Positions 35,663 through 48,928 of a DNA stretch of 64,000 nucleotides are shown here, piece by piece. Position numbers and translations under genes: made by a program. The notes below the pieces were generated by a model. The model did not search any database. It saw only the letters and a program-made list of their open reading frames with translations, and was not told where the DNA came from. Each line of letters opens with the position of its first letter. Position 1 is the stretch's first letter. Where the stretch lies: assembly GCA_015179025.1 (NCBI GenBank), contig WHUX01000034.1:186001-250000 (forward strand). The letters run 5' to 3'. This DNA is from Terfezia claveryi. Its lineage: Eukaryota; Ascomycota; Pezizomycetes; Pezizales; Pezizaceae.

Positions 35663-38600
35663 CCTTCCTCTTTCGGCTATATAATGGCTACATTGCCTCA
35701 AGTCGCAATGATGAGATGAAGTGATGCCTTTTTCCTTTTGGGGTATGACTTTTCTTTTTTTTTTTTCCCCTTTTTTTTTATCCACCTTTGTTGCCTTTTC
35801 ATGTGGGGTCATATGGGGTTTGCTCTTCACATGTGCAACCATCGATGCATTGTGCGGCCCTTTGATTGCACTTCTCTGTCTATCTTTTTGCTATACACTT
35901 CGAATCTTGCATACGCTAGTTTCACCCCCCTAAGGTAGGCAGGCAATTAGCGTACGTAGTTATCCGTGTTCTCGCATCGTCAATGTGCTGTATTTTTTTT
36001 TCCTTTTTTGATTTCCGTTCTCTTGAGAAGGTCCCGTTCAAAACGTCAATCTCATTGGAGTTTGATTCACGACGAGGAGAGATCTTGATTTTAGACTGGG
36101 GTGCATGTTCCTGGCGAGTCGTTGATAGCATAAAAAGTACTGTCCTAGGAAAAAGATAAGAGGGATAGGGACAGAGACTCGATGTTGGAACGGAGAAGGC
36201 TTTAGAGGAGGGGCGGGCAGAGTGGTTCCATCACTACCAATTGGGCGGGATTCATCTCCAACACTACAAATCCTCCTTCCTTTTCTATTATGCACTTCGA
36301 GTCACGTCTCTCGATTAATTTGGGCATTTCCTTTCTGTTTGAGTCTGGGTTTCATCCATTGTTCCACGATGCCTCTTACTCTTCCTCTAATCTCAAGATC
36401 CTATGATAAACACCTTGCTTACTGTGCTAATCATAGCTTGTACAGGTCATGAGTTTATATATTTACACCTGTCTTGTTGCCTTCATATCTCTGTCTACCC
36501 AATCTCTCTTTCGTGATATTTTGTCCAAAGTTATTTACACCTTGTTAATCCTTTTACTCCGTAAATAAAAACCTTTCGTTTCCTGTTGTTAGCTACTTCT
36601 CTGTTCACCCCCATACAAACGAACCTGTCGTATATACTCTGTATCTATGTCACACCTCACGCACCGCCCAGAAATCACCGCATGTATATATACCTCCAGG
36701 TACTTATTCCTCTAGCTGATGTGTGGAATGGAGAACGAGAAAAGGCAAAACCTTTCCCCCACTATGCCATGTAAACAAACCTCATGAACGTGTGGAGATT
36801 GTCCAAAATAAACCGACAACCATTCCCACCAATTTGTTTCTATACCTGAGTGACACTAACAAGCATACAACCGTGAAAACCGGGTTGATTTAGTCGCTAA
36901 CCTCTAGCTTCAGGAACCAGACAGCGATGCCTTAGCAACTTTACTCCCTTCAGCCTAGTTATCTACATACACACAAGCACACGATGGGACCTCACATGAC
37001 TCGAATTCCACCAAACCAAGCGATCAAGGGTAGAATATGCATCAGCCTAGTCTGGTTGCATCAGCCATGCAAACGTTTCTGTGTTGTTGTGGGTGGGGGA
37101 ACGGGGGGGGGAGGTAGGGGAAGGGCTAGTAGTGAAAAAAGAAAATTCGAACCGACAAGAAACGAAGACGGGAAAAAGGAAGAGTTGTGTGGGTCTGATC
37201 TTCCAATTGGTCAGGAGCGTCACTTTGGTGTGCCTGTCATTTCGCATCGCCATACATCCCCCATTTCTATTATTTCCTTTGGCTAGCTACACAAAATACC
37301 CCAAACTGCACATTGAAAAGTTACATTTGAAAAAGAGGAGTTCTGCATTTTGAGAAGAGAGGGGGGTTGATCGTGTTCGGCTCACGGCGCCGGGGTGGTA
37401 TCTTGGGTTATACGAAAGACTCAGGACGAAACCGAGTTCCGGTGGGGCATACATATCGCAATACATAATCAGCCTACGTGGGCCTGATACCGGCTCATGA
37501 GACGGCAGCTCCCCGGTACACGCTTGTGCACCTTGAGGGGAAATTTGGTCGGCATGGAGGCCGTCATCAGAGGGGTAATACACAAGACAATTCGTGAGTA
37601 TTTTGATATAAGGTGCTGGGGTCACGTTTGCGGGGCTAGGATGCTTTAAACCTGGTGCAGATAGGGTGGCTGATTCGGAGTAGACAACATGACGGACACG
37701 GCAGAGGCAGAGTTGCGCTAGAATCGTTGGTTAAATGCAGTGCAGGTGGACTTCGATTATGGTAGGGCTTCGCAGTGTCATGAATCTGGCTATCGACAAC
37801 ATTATTATCTTCGCTAATATCCACTCGTCGCGTTCTGGGCAGATTCCAGGCAGGTCACCTTTTAGAGTGACGGAACTAACAAATTTGAACACATGCAGAT
37901 ACCTGTGCTGCAGTGCTGCAGAACATACATATAAGGACCCAGGTGCATGTTATGTAGTCAGTGCCAATCGATTTCTTCTTTGCTTGTTATTTACTCTGGG
38001 CCCCCACCTCCACCTCACCTCATTCTGCGTTCACAGGCCCGTAGAGTACAGCTCAGCTCAATGACAGCAAGTCTGGAATACTCCGCCACTTTCGGTCTTC
38101 ATAGGATTTCTCTCGGAGGATCTTTTTCTAAGGAGCTTTATTTACTCGCTTCGGACCTCCCATCACGGCAACCGTTGAAGTTTGCTATGCTTGGCTGACT
38201 CCATCAAACGGCAATCATTGCTTCGCGAAGGGGTTGGGTGTGTAGGAAAGGATGAGGGGGGTTGGCATTGCCGAACTTTACCCAGGCTAACCAGAGGCGC
38301 TCTCCCCACCATGCTCGAATTCATCCAAGATCACCATCAAAGATTCTGCGATACTGAGGTTTACACATTTCCGAGGCATTATGGTAGTGGATGCTCTCGG
38401 AATTTCGCCGAAATGCTCCTGTAGCCCCTATGGAACTTTAGTGCACCGAGGCCCATGAATAGTTGGATGAGTACGGAATGTGACCTGTAGCGAGCAAGAA
38501 GTAAAAACTGTGACACTAGGTTTCATATGGCAATGCGCTGTGATCAATAGTTGTCATGGATGCAACCTGAGTTTGCTGTGGCCCGGAAGATATCGATATT

Positions 38601-40595
38601 GCAGTGCAGTTTGTCACATCCCAAATTCTGGAAAGTGAGTAATTGAGTAAATACCTAGTGACGTTGTTCACGCAACGTAAAGCATCTGACCAGTCCTCGC
38701 AGTCGCCAGTTCACCCAGCACCATTCCACATGTTTTCAGACTTTCCGATTCCTTCTGCCTGTGGGAGGTCAATTCTGCCCACCAGTCCTTTCCACACACT
38801 CTCTCTCATGCATCCATCCCAACTTCAACACCGAAGATAGGGACTTATGAGATCAATACTCTACAATGTCCCGCACCCTGACTCCAAGAGTTCTGCTGTC
38901 CTAAGCCGAACACCAGCTTCATCCTACCACTCATGATCACACCTCGCTTGCTCCTCCACGGGGGTCGCCGGATGAGAGCAATGCCTCGGTCCTGCAAGGC
39001 GAATAGGGAAGAGATTTTATATTTCCGCAATCGGGAGGAATAGCCCTTTTGTGTACGTCACCTAATCCTGGCTCTAGTGGTGTTTCCATTACAATGTCCA
39101 CAAACCGTGCACGCCCCTTTTCAAGTGCAGAGACGGATATGCTACTGTGAGATATTATGATGTGTTGCGTTGAGAAGTTGTGCTGCATAGGACCTATCGT
39201 TCAACAGTGGCAGGATATTCTCTGTTATTCAGGGAACCAATCGGCAAGGATCTCCAATAGGATCCTTTCCCTCGGGGTTTTATTGGTTAAACTACTTATA
39301 CCCAGTTTGCAATTTGAAAGGATTTTATTCACCCCAAGCAGGATAGAACCTAAAAAGGAGAGAGGAGGGTAACAAATGCCTCCTGCAAGGTGGGGACCTC
39401 GCCTGCTAGAGGGTGGGGTCATCTTTTTTTGTATGCATACACACCCCTGTTCAAAAAAAAAGAAATCTTGCAGTTTTTATCTCTTTATCACACCGGGTAC
39501 CTTGACCAAACTGGGAATCCATCAGGTAAGAATAATTATATTGTTCTGGGGATTCACCCATGGATGCGGCTTCCCCATGGCCTGGCCTGGCATGGCTACG
39601 GGGTTTGGCTATGGAAGGGACACCGAAGGCGGGGGTGTGAAAATTTCTCATTACCTTGGGAATTTTTGGACACTTTACTGTCATCGGCTGAAGAAACTGC
39701 ACACCAAATCAGCAGTAATCAGTTAAGGGTGCGTCATATGTAATAGGAATAGATGATATCCTCCAAGCAATGGGGTGTCAGTGGCTGTTCATTTGGCAAC
39801 ATATGCGGCCAGTCACCAGTCAGCGCGAAGAGTCTGGTTTTCCGTTCGTGGAATTGATTGATCCCTTTTCCGATTCCTCCGCGGGACGTGGATGTTGCCC
39901 CGGTTGTATCACTTAAGAAAGAGGGAGCTCCTGATGAGTACGACAACGCAGAGCAGCTCAAGGAAACTGGACCCTGCGGTTCTGCTATATTTTCGTGAAT
40001 TTTGATATTTCACAGTCGAGTGTTAATTTAGAACTGGACTAAGAAACACTTCTGGGTTCAGGCTGTGGTGTCCTTTCCCTCTTGTCATGAACGCATACAA
40101 GCTAATGCAACAAGAAAGCTTGAATTTCGATGAAAGGGTCAGATCTAAGGACTCCACTATTATGATTCCCATAAGCTAAAAGTATTAAGGAGCAAAACAC
40201 TTCAACGGTCGGCCCTAGCACTACTCCTCATTAAGCATAATCATGGTGGCGCAATTATTCCAAGCATGGTAATTTTTATCGACCAGCGATAGCGACGCTT
40301 TCAAAATCAGAGGTACCAGCCGGATGGACACTTACAAGTCTTGCAACTGGGATGCATATCCTAGGATATGGACAGCTGTTTAACTTCTTCAAGAGCTAAT
40401 ATATGCAGGTATGCGGTAATGGGCCTAGAAGATCCTAAGGAAAAGAGAGCACCCTTGTCCGCTCAGGGTCCAGGCTTGGTTGGATGACAATGCTCATGTA
40501 CCTACGGGTAAGCTAAAGGATACAGTGGCTATTGTGAATCCTTGTGTTGCGCAAATGCTCTGTGCTAAGGCCGAATTCGTCGCCGGTCTGCTACA

Positions 40596-40644
40596 TAGGA
40601 ACCAAGATGTACATTTACATAGGAACCAAGATGTACATTACACT
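40596..40644. repeat. 24-bp direct duplication
   Basis: ACATAGGAACCAAGATGTAC plus ATTT occurs twice head to tail with one difference at the end. Confidence 0.85.
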
Positions 40645-41702
40645 CTAGGAGGGCCGAATGGGTACACAGAGGTACATGTGCTCGGCGACAGTATCTGTTG
40701 GATCAGGTGTTCCTGAGTCGGTTGCAGGGAGTATGAGGGTACATCAATCACTTCTACTCTAGGTGACTCCGAGGACTCTTTCTTAGTGTTAGCACCTGCC
40801 AGGCTTGAAGGACGCTCGAGCCTAAGTGTGGGAGTGAATGATCTTCCGAGTTGCTGCCGACATACGTAAGTGTGTCACTTCATTGCCATAAATACTGCGG
40901 GAGGATGTCCGCTGACGACTGGATGGCGGAACTGAATGTCTTCAAAGAAGCCACAGCCGGTCTCAAGGAGAGCTCCGTTACATGGGGTAAAAGTTTTGAT
41001 TGAAATTACACCTTCCCAAACGTACATCAATTTCTCCAAGCCCATGTCACATCACGTGATCGGGAAGTATCGAAGCGGAGAGACTTCCACTCGCAATCTG
41101 GGGATTCCACCTTGGGCTGGACATCGCCATTCGATGAAGAAGGAGGTAGATATTGTCCGATATTATGAGATCTGATATCTGGACGAAACAAGAGATGATA
41201 TCAATGGATGGCGGTGGTGTTGCATGGTAGGGTGGGGTGGTACAAGGCTTCAGACTTTTCGGGGTCGATCCCGTTGCTAGTGCTGTACAACGGCGGGAAC
41301 TAGTAACTGCTAACTACAGGAAGTTACTTGGGTCATTTGGGATAAGGTAGTCAGTTGTGGGATAAGGTACTTTCAGGTACACGTAACCAGACTAAGGTAC
41401 ATATACTTGTTGCTGTTATTAATTTGAACAATTTGTTGCTACCGAGCTAACTAAGCCTGGTAGTATAATACCTCTGTCACAACGTCGATCGTTATGCCAA
41501 CATCATTTTGTACTTGGGCTTCTTGCATACTTCTCTATATCAGATGGAAGGCATCGTAATATATTCACTCTGCACTTCCACTCAAGTCTAGCTAACACAA
41601 ACACCCCCAGGATGTCAAGGTGTCCCATTTGCCTGGCCTTCAAACACTGCATCCTCGAGCTTAAAGTATGATACCCTGATACCTTGCGTTAGGCCCATCC
41701 CA

Positions 41703-41745
41703 TATACCTGGTTTCTCACTTGTGCATACATACATACATACATAT
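41703..41745. repeat. (CATA)n microsatellite
   Basis: About five CATA units at 41724-41743, preceded by diverged copies. Confidence 0.7.
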
Positions 41746-42177
41746 CTGACACCTTCAGCCTTGTGCCGTATGAGTAGGTGCACATATTTGCTTACATTTA
41801 ATTTCCGGTGGTACCCATATCGTCTGGTGACTGGTCTCGTGACTCTATTTATATCTTTATGCCTGTGGATTACGTATATGGGCCAGGGTTATATAGGTCT
41901 CGTGTTTGTGTCATATGTCACGGTCTTATGTTACTTACTCAGTTCGTGGGTTAGCTTGGAGACCAACCAGACTAAGCTTTGAGAAAAGTTACTCACCGCG
42001 CCCATTACTTGAGCGCGAGTTGACTTGTATAATATATATGGGTTGGATAGGTCCATCCGAAAAAGAGTGCCTCGATTGGGCACGAGAATAGGGAAGTGAG
42101 TACTCAACGTTCACAGACTTACATGTATTGATCCTCGCACTGCATGCTGTGCTGGCGGGGATCGAAGGGGGGGATCT

Positions 42178-42212
42178 ACATGTTTCCTAGATGTTTCCTA
42201 GATGTTTCCTAG
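42178..42212. repeat. TGTTTCCTAGA triplication
   Basis: Three tandem copies of a 12-bp unit (ATGTTTCCTAG plus one base). Confidence 0.85.
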
Positions 42213-43704
42213 TCCTATGCCGTCCTCCAACCCAGTGTATTGGAGCCAGTGCGGGAACTAACAGGAACTAACATTTGTTGTTGCGAATAGTCCGTGTTCG
42301 GGACGGTGATGGCGATACATGGGGGGGCTCGGCGGATCCGGGTGTGTGCGGGTGCGGGTACGGCGGATGCGGCGGGTGCGACTCCCGAAATGTCAAAGGA
42401 ATCGGGGAGGGATTACTTTATTACTTACCTTCGTAAGAAAATGCGTTTCAAACATGAGTGGTTCGGGAACTTTTGGTCCGGAGATATATATTCCAACCAG
42501 GCTGGGGGGTGGGGGGCAGCTCTTGTTACATTGTTGGCCTTTTATTTTTCTGGGAGGTGGGGCTTTTTGCTTTTTGGAAAGTTGGGGATTTGTGGGAAAT
42601 TAGATAGTTCTAGCAAGGTTGGGCTTAGATATATAAATACTTACATTACATAGTTGTATGTACATACAATACATACGTTTTTGAGTTTCCGAGGTGGACA
42701 AGAAAAAAAAAAAAACAGGGCTGACACACAGACATATATTTATGTACATATATATACAGGTTATATTGGGCATTATTAATCAAAATTATGATGTAATAGA
42801 AAAAGAAAGAAAAAACAACTAACAACAACAGCAAAAAAAAAAAAAAAAAAAAAGAAAACCAAGTAACTACACAAGTAATGTTGGATTTTGCCGATTTTTT
42901 CTTTCCCTTGGTAATTTTAATTTCAATTTTAATTTTTTCAAAAATCTTACCCCGAGTTTTCTTTCTGCCTGATATTGGTTTCTCCCCCCCCCTCTTCTTC
43001 CAAGAAAAAAAAAAAAAAAAAAAACACCCCCCACCCCACTATATTCCATGGTTTCTTCTACTTATAACTTTGTATATATATACAAACCCCCGTCAAAAAA
43101 TCCCAAATTAAACATATTATTATTCCCTTTATATTTCCCATAATCTTTCAGAAATAATAAAATAAACTTTTTTTTTCTCTTTTTTTTGGGGGTGGGGGGG
43201 AGTTTCACAAATTACCGTAACACCAACCTTCAGTAACTTTTTTTTTTTATTTTTTTTTTAGTGATTCAACTTTTGAATTGTATTTATTTTCCCAAAAGAT
43301 TCTGTGGGTTTAGCATATGGGTTTGGGTGAGAGAAGCTACGCATAATTTCTTAATTTTCTCAAAATCCTATAATTCAAGTAAAACGTATTGGTGTTGTCC
43401 TTGACAATTCATTTCCCATTTTTTACAGTATGTACTGTAGATCTACCTTTATGAAGTATATTTTTAAAGAAAACTGTTTACATCTCTTAACCAAAACAAG
43501 GGTTACCTATGAGTAAAGGTTGTATGTTTTAGATATTGTCTTCAGGTCGGTTCAGCTCAGTTCAGGGTAACTCCTGTATAACCTCGCCAATTGGGTATTT
43601 TGGGTTTTTCTCTCCCTTCTCTCTTCTCTTCCCCTAGACTATTACCTCCATCTCCCATTTTTTCTCCACAAACGATAACTGGAAAGTATCACTCCGGCCC
43701 AACC

Positions 43705-45375
43705 CTACCAACCCTCCCTTTTCTCCAACTCGCTTACCCCTGCCCCAAGACACTTCCACCACAGCACCGCCCCAAATACCCAAACTTCTCTAAAACGATT
43801 AAATAGCGGCGCCGGTGCCACCCTGATCACATCTGGCCTCCTCTCATCCACCACCACCCCCTTCTCCGTCAACTTCGCAAACACCCTGTCCATTAGCCCT
43901 GGTTTCGTAAATTTTATGGATAGCTGAGCGCCGCGGTCGGAGGGGGCAAGCGGGGTGAGGATTGCGTAGTAGGAGGTTAGGGTATCTGAGGTACCCTCGG
44001 GCGGGTGGGTGAGGAGGAAGTAAAGGTATGATGTGAGGAGACGGGATTTCCGTTGTAGCGCGGCGGGAGTAGCCTTTGTGAAGAGCTCTAGAGAGGCGAG
44101 GTGTGCGGTTGTGTCGAGGATGGAGGGGTTGGAGAGTTGGTACCCGGGGGCGCCGGGGAGAGGGAGGAATTCTGCACGAGAATATATATATGTCAGTGAA
44201 GTGATATGGTGTTTGCAGTGGGGAAGAGGGGGAGAGTACGGGTATCCATTTGAAACCTAGTAACTCGGTCGTGCCCCCACCATCCAGCGAGGCGGTGCCG
44301 AGGGGTGGATGTATTTGGGTCCAGGTCGTGTCTCTCGTGCACAAAGATACCTGCAATACCGCCGGGGCCGGAATTGAGGTATTTATATGAACACCATACC
44401 GCCTTTAATGCTCTATTAGTAAATATAATCACTGGCAACATTACCCTGAACGCTTGACGTCACGGGAAGCAGGGCAGAGGGCATACAAAATCAACCCCCA
44501 CTCGTGCAGCTTCAATTCGATGTTCCCCGCTGCATGAGCTAGATCCCAGCCAACAGTGATTCCTTTACTCTGTGCGAATTTGGTGATGGTGGCCATGTCG
44601 AAAGCTTGGCCAGTGTAGTATTGGACTCCGGAGAGGAAGAGGAGGGCGGTGGAGTCAGCGTGTTGGTCAATGGTGGAGAGGATTTGGTTGGTGGTGAGGG
44701 TAGAATATGGGGCTATTGGGTCAATGAGGACAAGGGCAGAGGATTCGGTATGCCCGTGCCACTGGAGTTGAGATACGATGGCGTACTAATCATTCGGCCT
44801 TTAGCGAGTGGTCATGACACTCAATAATGGGGGCGTACATGATCACTAGGGAAAGCCCTCCCCTCCATAATAACCTTATACCTGTTCTCCTTCGGCTTAT
44901 AGAACCCCGCAAGCAAGAGATGTATATTCCCAGTTAAACTCCCCATAGCAGCAACCTCGCTCGGCTTCGCGCCCACTATGCCTGCAAGGTGCTCAGATAC
45001 ATTCTCGTCGATACTGACCCATGGGCGGTATTTCGGATGCCTGAAATGCCCAGTTACCCCACGGGTGGCCCAGATGGCGAGCTCGTCGTTGATTAGCGCA
45101 GCGGTGCGCTTTGGTTGGAGGCCGAGAGAGTTTCCGCAGAAGTAGATGCATGTGGGGGAGGGGATGTGGGTGGGTTCGATGCTGGCAGATGCGGGAGGGG
45201 GCGAGGTGGAGGCGAGGTCAGCGGTGGTAGGGATGTGGAATTGGGAGCGGAAGATGGAGAGCGGGTCGTGCAGGTCGAGGGAGTCGGCATACGCGTGGGA
45301 GAGCGCGTAGGAGGTGTCTGAGGGGGCAGGGGCGCCGGAGGCGGAAATGACATTGGTGAGGTGGTCGAAGTCCAT
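43705..45375 (-). CDS. BNA5: Kynureninase (NAD synthesis / tryptophan breakdown)
   Basis: PLP enzyme splitting 3-hydroxykynurenine to 3-hydroxyanthranilate plus alanine; cytosolic. Exons (minus): 44839-45375, 44487-44785, 44240-44402, 43705-44171; about 488 residues. Blocks: [51 protein letters not shown], then [10 protein letters not shown], the PLP-lysine motif [43 protein letters not shown] and [10 protein letters not shown] near the end. An upstream in-frame Met (45435) is possible, but MDFDHL fits better. The end of exon 2 reads WGLI; the family has WGVDF, which returns if the five-base C run at 44494-44498 had six bases. An alternative acceptor at 44413 keeps the frame but adds non-conserved residues. 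Divergent from ISA2. Confidence 0.88.
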
Positions 45376-46187
45376 TGTGATTTGTAAATGGGGTATATGT
45401 CTTTGTGCTGCTGGGTCGAGGGATTGTAATTGCAATTGACAGTGCTCTCACTCCTTTGACGAATGTCAGCTTCATACTATAGACAGCACCGCCGGGTAGG
45501 CATATACCCACCTTTAGATTTCTCCTCAGTCTCAAAAGCCTTATCCCACTGTCAATTCCTTGCCCCAAGTATCTATCAGCAGCAGCTGTAGGTGACGAGG
45601 ATCCAAAGTTTATGTTAAAAAAGTATCATCACATGTTGTATGCGAAGTAATGGCCGTCAGTAGCGTCACCGTCCAGTCTCGGGACGGGCCATAATCGTCA
45701 CTTCTTTGAATCTGGCATCGCGCCTGGCCCCAGTCGGCCAATTGCACACAAACCCAAACAAACGGGGTGATGTGCCCTGGGCCATTCCACATGAGCTCTC
45801 CGATCAGAAATATCGCATCGTCCCATTTTGGCATACATCATGCTCGCCATGTGCATCTGGAATGCGCCTTCATGGAACAGGCCGGAGGAGAGACGCATGC
45901 CTTCCCATGCGTTTGCTTGTGCTTTTACTGGTGGGGTCTGCACCTGGGGCATCGTACTCGTCTCGCGCTCGTGTATGTACAGTGCTCGTGCTCGTGCTCG
46001 TGCTCGTGTCGTGGGCCACTATGCATATGCAACACCCTCGCTGGTGCATATGATATGCAATAAACAAGCCCGAAATGCAATCTACATCATGTGCAATCAG
46101 CGCTCAGCACTCATACAACACGGTGGCGAGATATATCAGACCTGACAGAGAGTTTGATCGCCCGGTTCACCGAAACAGCCCCTCTCT
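45376..46187. promoter_or_regulatory. Shared upstream region of BNA5 and 2.4-type spacer to ISA2
   Basis: 812 bp between divergent start codons, containing a (TGCTCG) hexanucleotide run. No specific regulatory sites could be named. Confidence 0.35.
45982..46009. repeat. (TGCTCG)n hexanucleotide repeat
   Basis: Four perfect units followed by a shortened one, in the BNA5/ISA2 intergenic region. Confidence 0.9.
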
Positions 46188-47008
46188 ATGGCCGCAATCC
46201 CAACGGGAAAGATGTTCACCCGCCGGAGCATCCGAATTGCGCATGTACTGGGCCCTCCACAGCCAGCCTCCCCCATCACCAGCACCACACCATCACTATC
46301 CCTCCTTCGCCTCGCACACACCCAGTCGCACACCCCACCGCCCCACCCCAGACCCACCCTCGGCGACTGCACCCTCTTACCCTCAACCAAGTTCCGCACC
46401 CGACCCCTCCGCCTCACCATCTGCCCTCCCATAACCACCTCCCGGCATCGGCACTACACCTCCTCCTCCTTCACCAGCGACCCCAACTCGCCCACCCCGC
46501 CACCGCCCTCCACCGCCCCCATCGCCAACGCCCTCATCCCCGCGCCCGAACGCACCCCACTCAAAGTCACCAATCCAAAAAAGTCCGATGCCGGGACAGA
46601 CATGCTCATCAGCATCACTCCACGGGCCGTTGACGTACCTTCACACCCCTCCCTCCCACATCCAATTTAACCCACCATACTAACTCCCCACCACAGCGCC
46701 TCCACCACCTAATGTCCACCTCTCCCCACTCTGCCCTGCGCATAACCGTCGAGCCCGGTGGATGCCACGGTTTCCAGTACTTCCTGACCCTCATCGACCT
46801 CCCCACACTGGAGGGGTTAAGTGAGGAAGACACGATATTTGACCAGGATGGCGCAAGGGTCGTGATTGACGAGAGTAGTTTACAGCTGCTGAATGGGAGT
46901 AAGGTGGATTATACGATGGAGTTGATTGGCAGGCAGTTTAGGATTGTGGATGGGCCCGGGGTGAAGAGTAGTTGTGGGTGTGGTACGAGTTTTGATGTTA
47001 AGATGTAA
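46188..47008 (+). CDS. ISA2: Mitochondrial iron-sulfur assembly protein Isa2
   Basis: A-type Fe-S scaffold/transfer protein acting with Isa1 in making [4Fe-4S] clusters in mitochondria. Exons 46188-46634 and 46697-47008, 252 residues. The N-terminal ~110 residues are basic, Ser/Thr/Pro-rich and lack acids, as expected of a long targeting region; a second Met at 46212 (MFTRRSIRIAHVL) looks like a classical presequence start and may be the true one. The HesB/IscA core shows ALRITVEPGGCHGFQY, DEDTIFDQDGARVVID-like sequence, SLQLLNGSKVDYTMELIG and SSCGCGTSFDV. All three family cysteines are present (GGC and CGC). Confidence 0.92.
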
Positions 47009-48928
47009 GGGGGGGTGGAGGTGGAAGGGGGAAGTGGGGGGACCATACCATACCAATCCTACCAATCTACTCCGCCCTATCTCACCAACTCCCAGACTCC
47101 CTTATCGACAAAGAACCCAATACCTGACCCCACCCACCCTACCAAGTACTTTCTCTACCCCAGTAAACTTGGGCAATGGGGTACTTCGCATTGCGGTGAT
47201 TTGTTCTATTTAGTTTGGCCAAGGCTGTACATATAGATTTTGTATCCCTTTCATTTCAAGTTGCTTCTTTCTGGGAGGATGGATGGATGGCGCCACTATC
47301 GCTATAGCACTGTAGTATAAACCATAACGAATCAATATATCACAACCAAATAGACATACATACCTACATACAAGACATACACAAGCCTCTGAAACTCTTA
47401 CTCATCAATCTATCAAACCAATGCCTAAGTATAGCTCATTTCAAACTCAACATGCCACCTACTCTCTCTCTCTTTTACTTCACAAAGACCTTAACGATAA
47501 CTTAAAAAAAAAAGAAAAAGTCCTGCCCTCCAATACCCCTCCCCACATCCAAAAGAAAAACAAAAAAAAAGCCACTCATGTGTACAAGTATAGTTGGAGG
47601 GGGGAAGGGGAAGTGGGTAGTACTTAAATCCCCATGAAACCCCTCCTACTTAAGACCTAGCCTTCACAAGGTCTGAGTTCAGAACTCCTACCGCAACTTG
47701 AGGGTAAACAACCCCCGCCCCGTCCCCGCCCCCACTTTCTTGCCCTCATTAAAACTTACATTACCTATCGAGTACGTACTGTACGTACCCTCCCCCAAAA
47801 AAAAATAAAAAAATAAATAAAAAATAAACGCCAAAATCAAACGGCATTGATATTTATTGTCGTACCGCTAGGAGGAGTTATTCTCGTCTGACTAGTCACC
47901 GGGACCGCCTAGCTGTACAGTACTGATTGACTCACCTTCAGCCTCGCGACTGCCAGTTTGACTCCAATGGTTCAGGTTTTTTTTTTTTGATTATTCTCTC
48001 GTCTTGTGTAGCACATATCCTCCCCTTCATCGTATGACAGTATGATTATTTTCTGTGCAACCTACCCTGCATACAAAGTAGTCTGGTTCAAGGACGATAG
48101 AGAAATGTTAGACCGAAAGTACTGCACGTAATACTCGCACACGAAACAGCTCAGCATATGGAGCCAAAAGAAAAGTAGTAAAAGTAAGTGATAAAATGAT
48201 TATGTATGTAGTCAAGAAAAAAAAGTAATTCAATTAGAAGAGGATCAGGATTCGAATCAAAGGAAATATTTGATGAAAAATCCCACCCATGATGCACAGG
48301 AAAGAACCCACACATACACATGCACACCATCATGAAACTATCCAAGTCCATCCATCTGTCCATTCCATCCAGCGTTAACCTCCTCCAGGCAGGAGAGCTC
48401 AGACAGAAGGAACAACAAGAAGAGAAAAGCAAAATCCGCAAAGGCAAGAGGAATAAAAAAAACAAAAGACATGAAGCAACCTTTCCTAGATGCCATTCCC
48501 CCAGTTTCAATCGCACTGCCCAATTTTACCCGTAGTCATTCCATCCCTTGTTGCCATTCACCCATTCATACCCTATCCTTGCAATCCCCCTATTCGTGAC
48601 TCCATCGCATAATTGAATCTTGAAACTAGATAGACAAATGAGGGACAAGAGATAGACAAAAGATGCTTGATCTCCATTACCCAAAAAGAAGAAACATGCC
48701 TGCAGATAAGCAAAGAACTATGGAAAGATGAAGCACCCCTAATAGTAAACGAAAAGGCATTACGAAGCCCATACCGAAATGAAGTGCAGAAGGAACCAAC
48801 TAATGTATATCAGAAAAAAAAATTCGAGAAAGACCCCTCTAATCCTATGAATCAGTCTAAACTTGCGCCGCTTCTGCTCAACTTTTGATGTCCAAGAAAA
48901 ATCAAGTTCCACGCCTTTTTATTTCAAG
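47009..48928. other. Spacer between converging ISA2 and eIF4G genes
   Basis: AT-rich with A-runs (47500-47510, 47798-47830). Converging 3' ends. No gene supported. Confidence 0.5.

Larger units (their letters stand above)
35663..43704. other. 8-kb gene-free spacer
   Basis: Only short ORFs without motifs. It holds T-rich tracts after CON7 (35755-35780, 35991-36007), a 24-bp direct duplication, a CATA microsatellite, a triplicated 13-mer, several A/T runs of 16-22 (42696-43260) and one TCAGGGTAAC word (43562-43571). I see no transposase, tRNA or rRNA signature. Confidence 0.5.

Noticed and set aside
42294..42653. 119-codon plus ORF
   Set aside because: Hydrophobic end but no family match, no intron context, and overlapping ORFs in another frame; not supported as a gene.
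44403..44412. Alternative kynureninase acceptor adding residues before [10 protein letters not shown]
   Set aside because: It keeps the frame without assuming a base error, but replaces the conserved VDF with unrelated residues. I kept the family-consistent join and reported the conflict.
48241..48262. tRNA B-box-like GGATTCGAATC
   Set aside because: No acceptor stem, A box or cloverleaf could be drawn around it.
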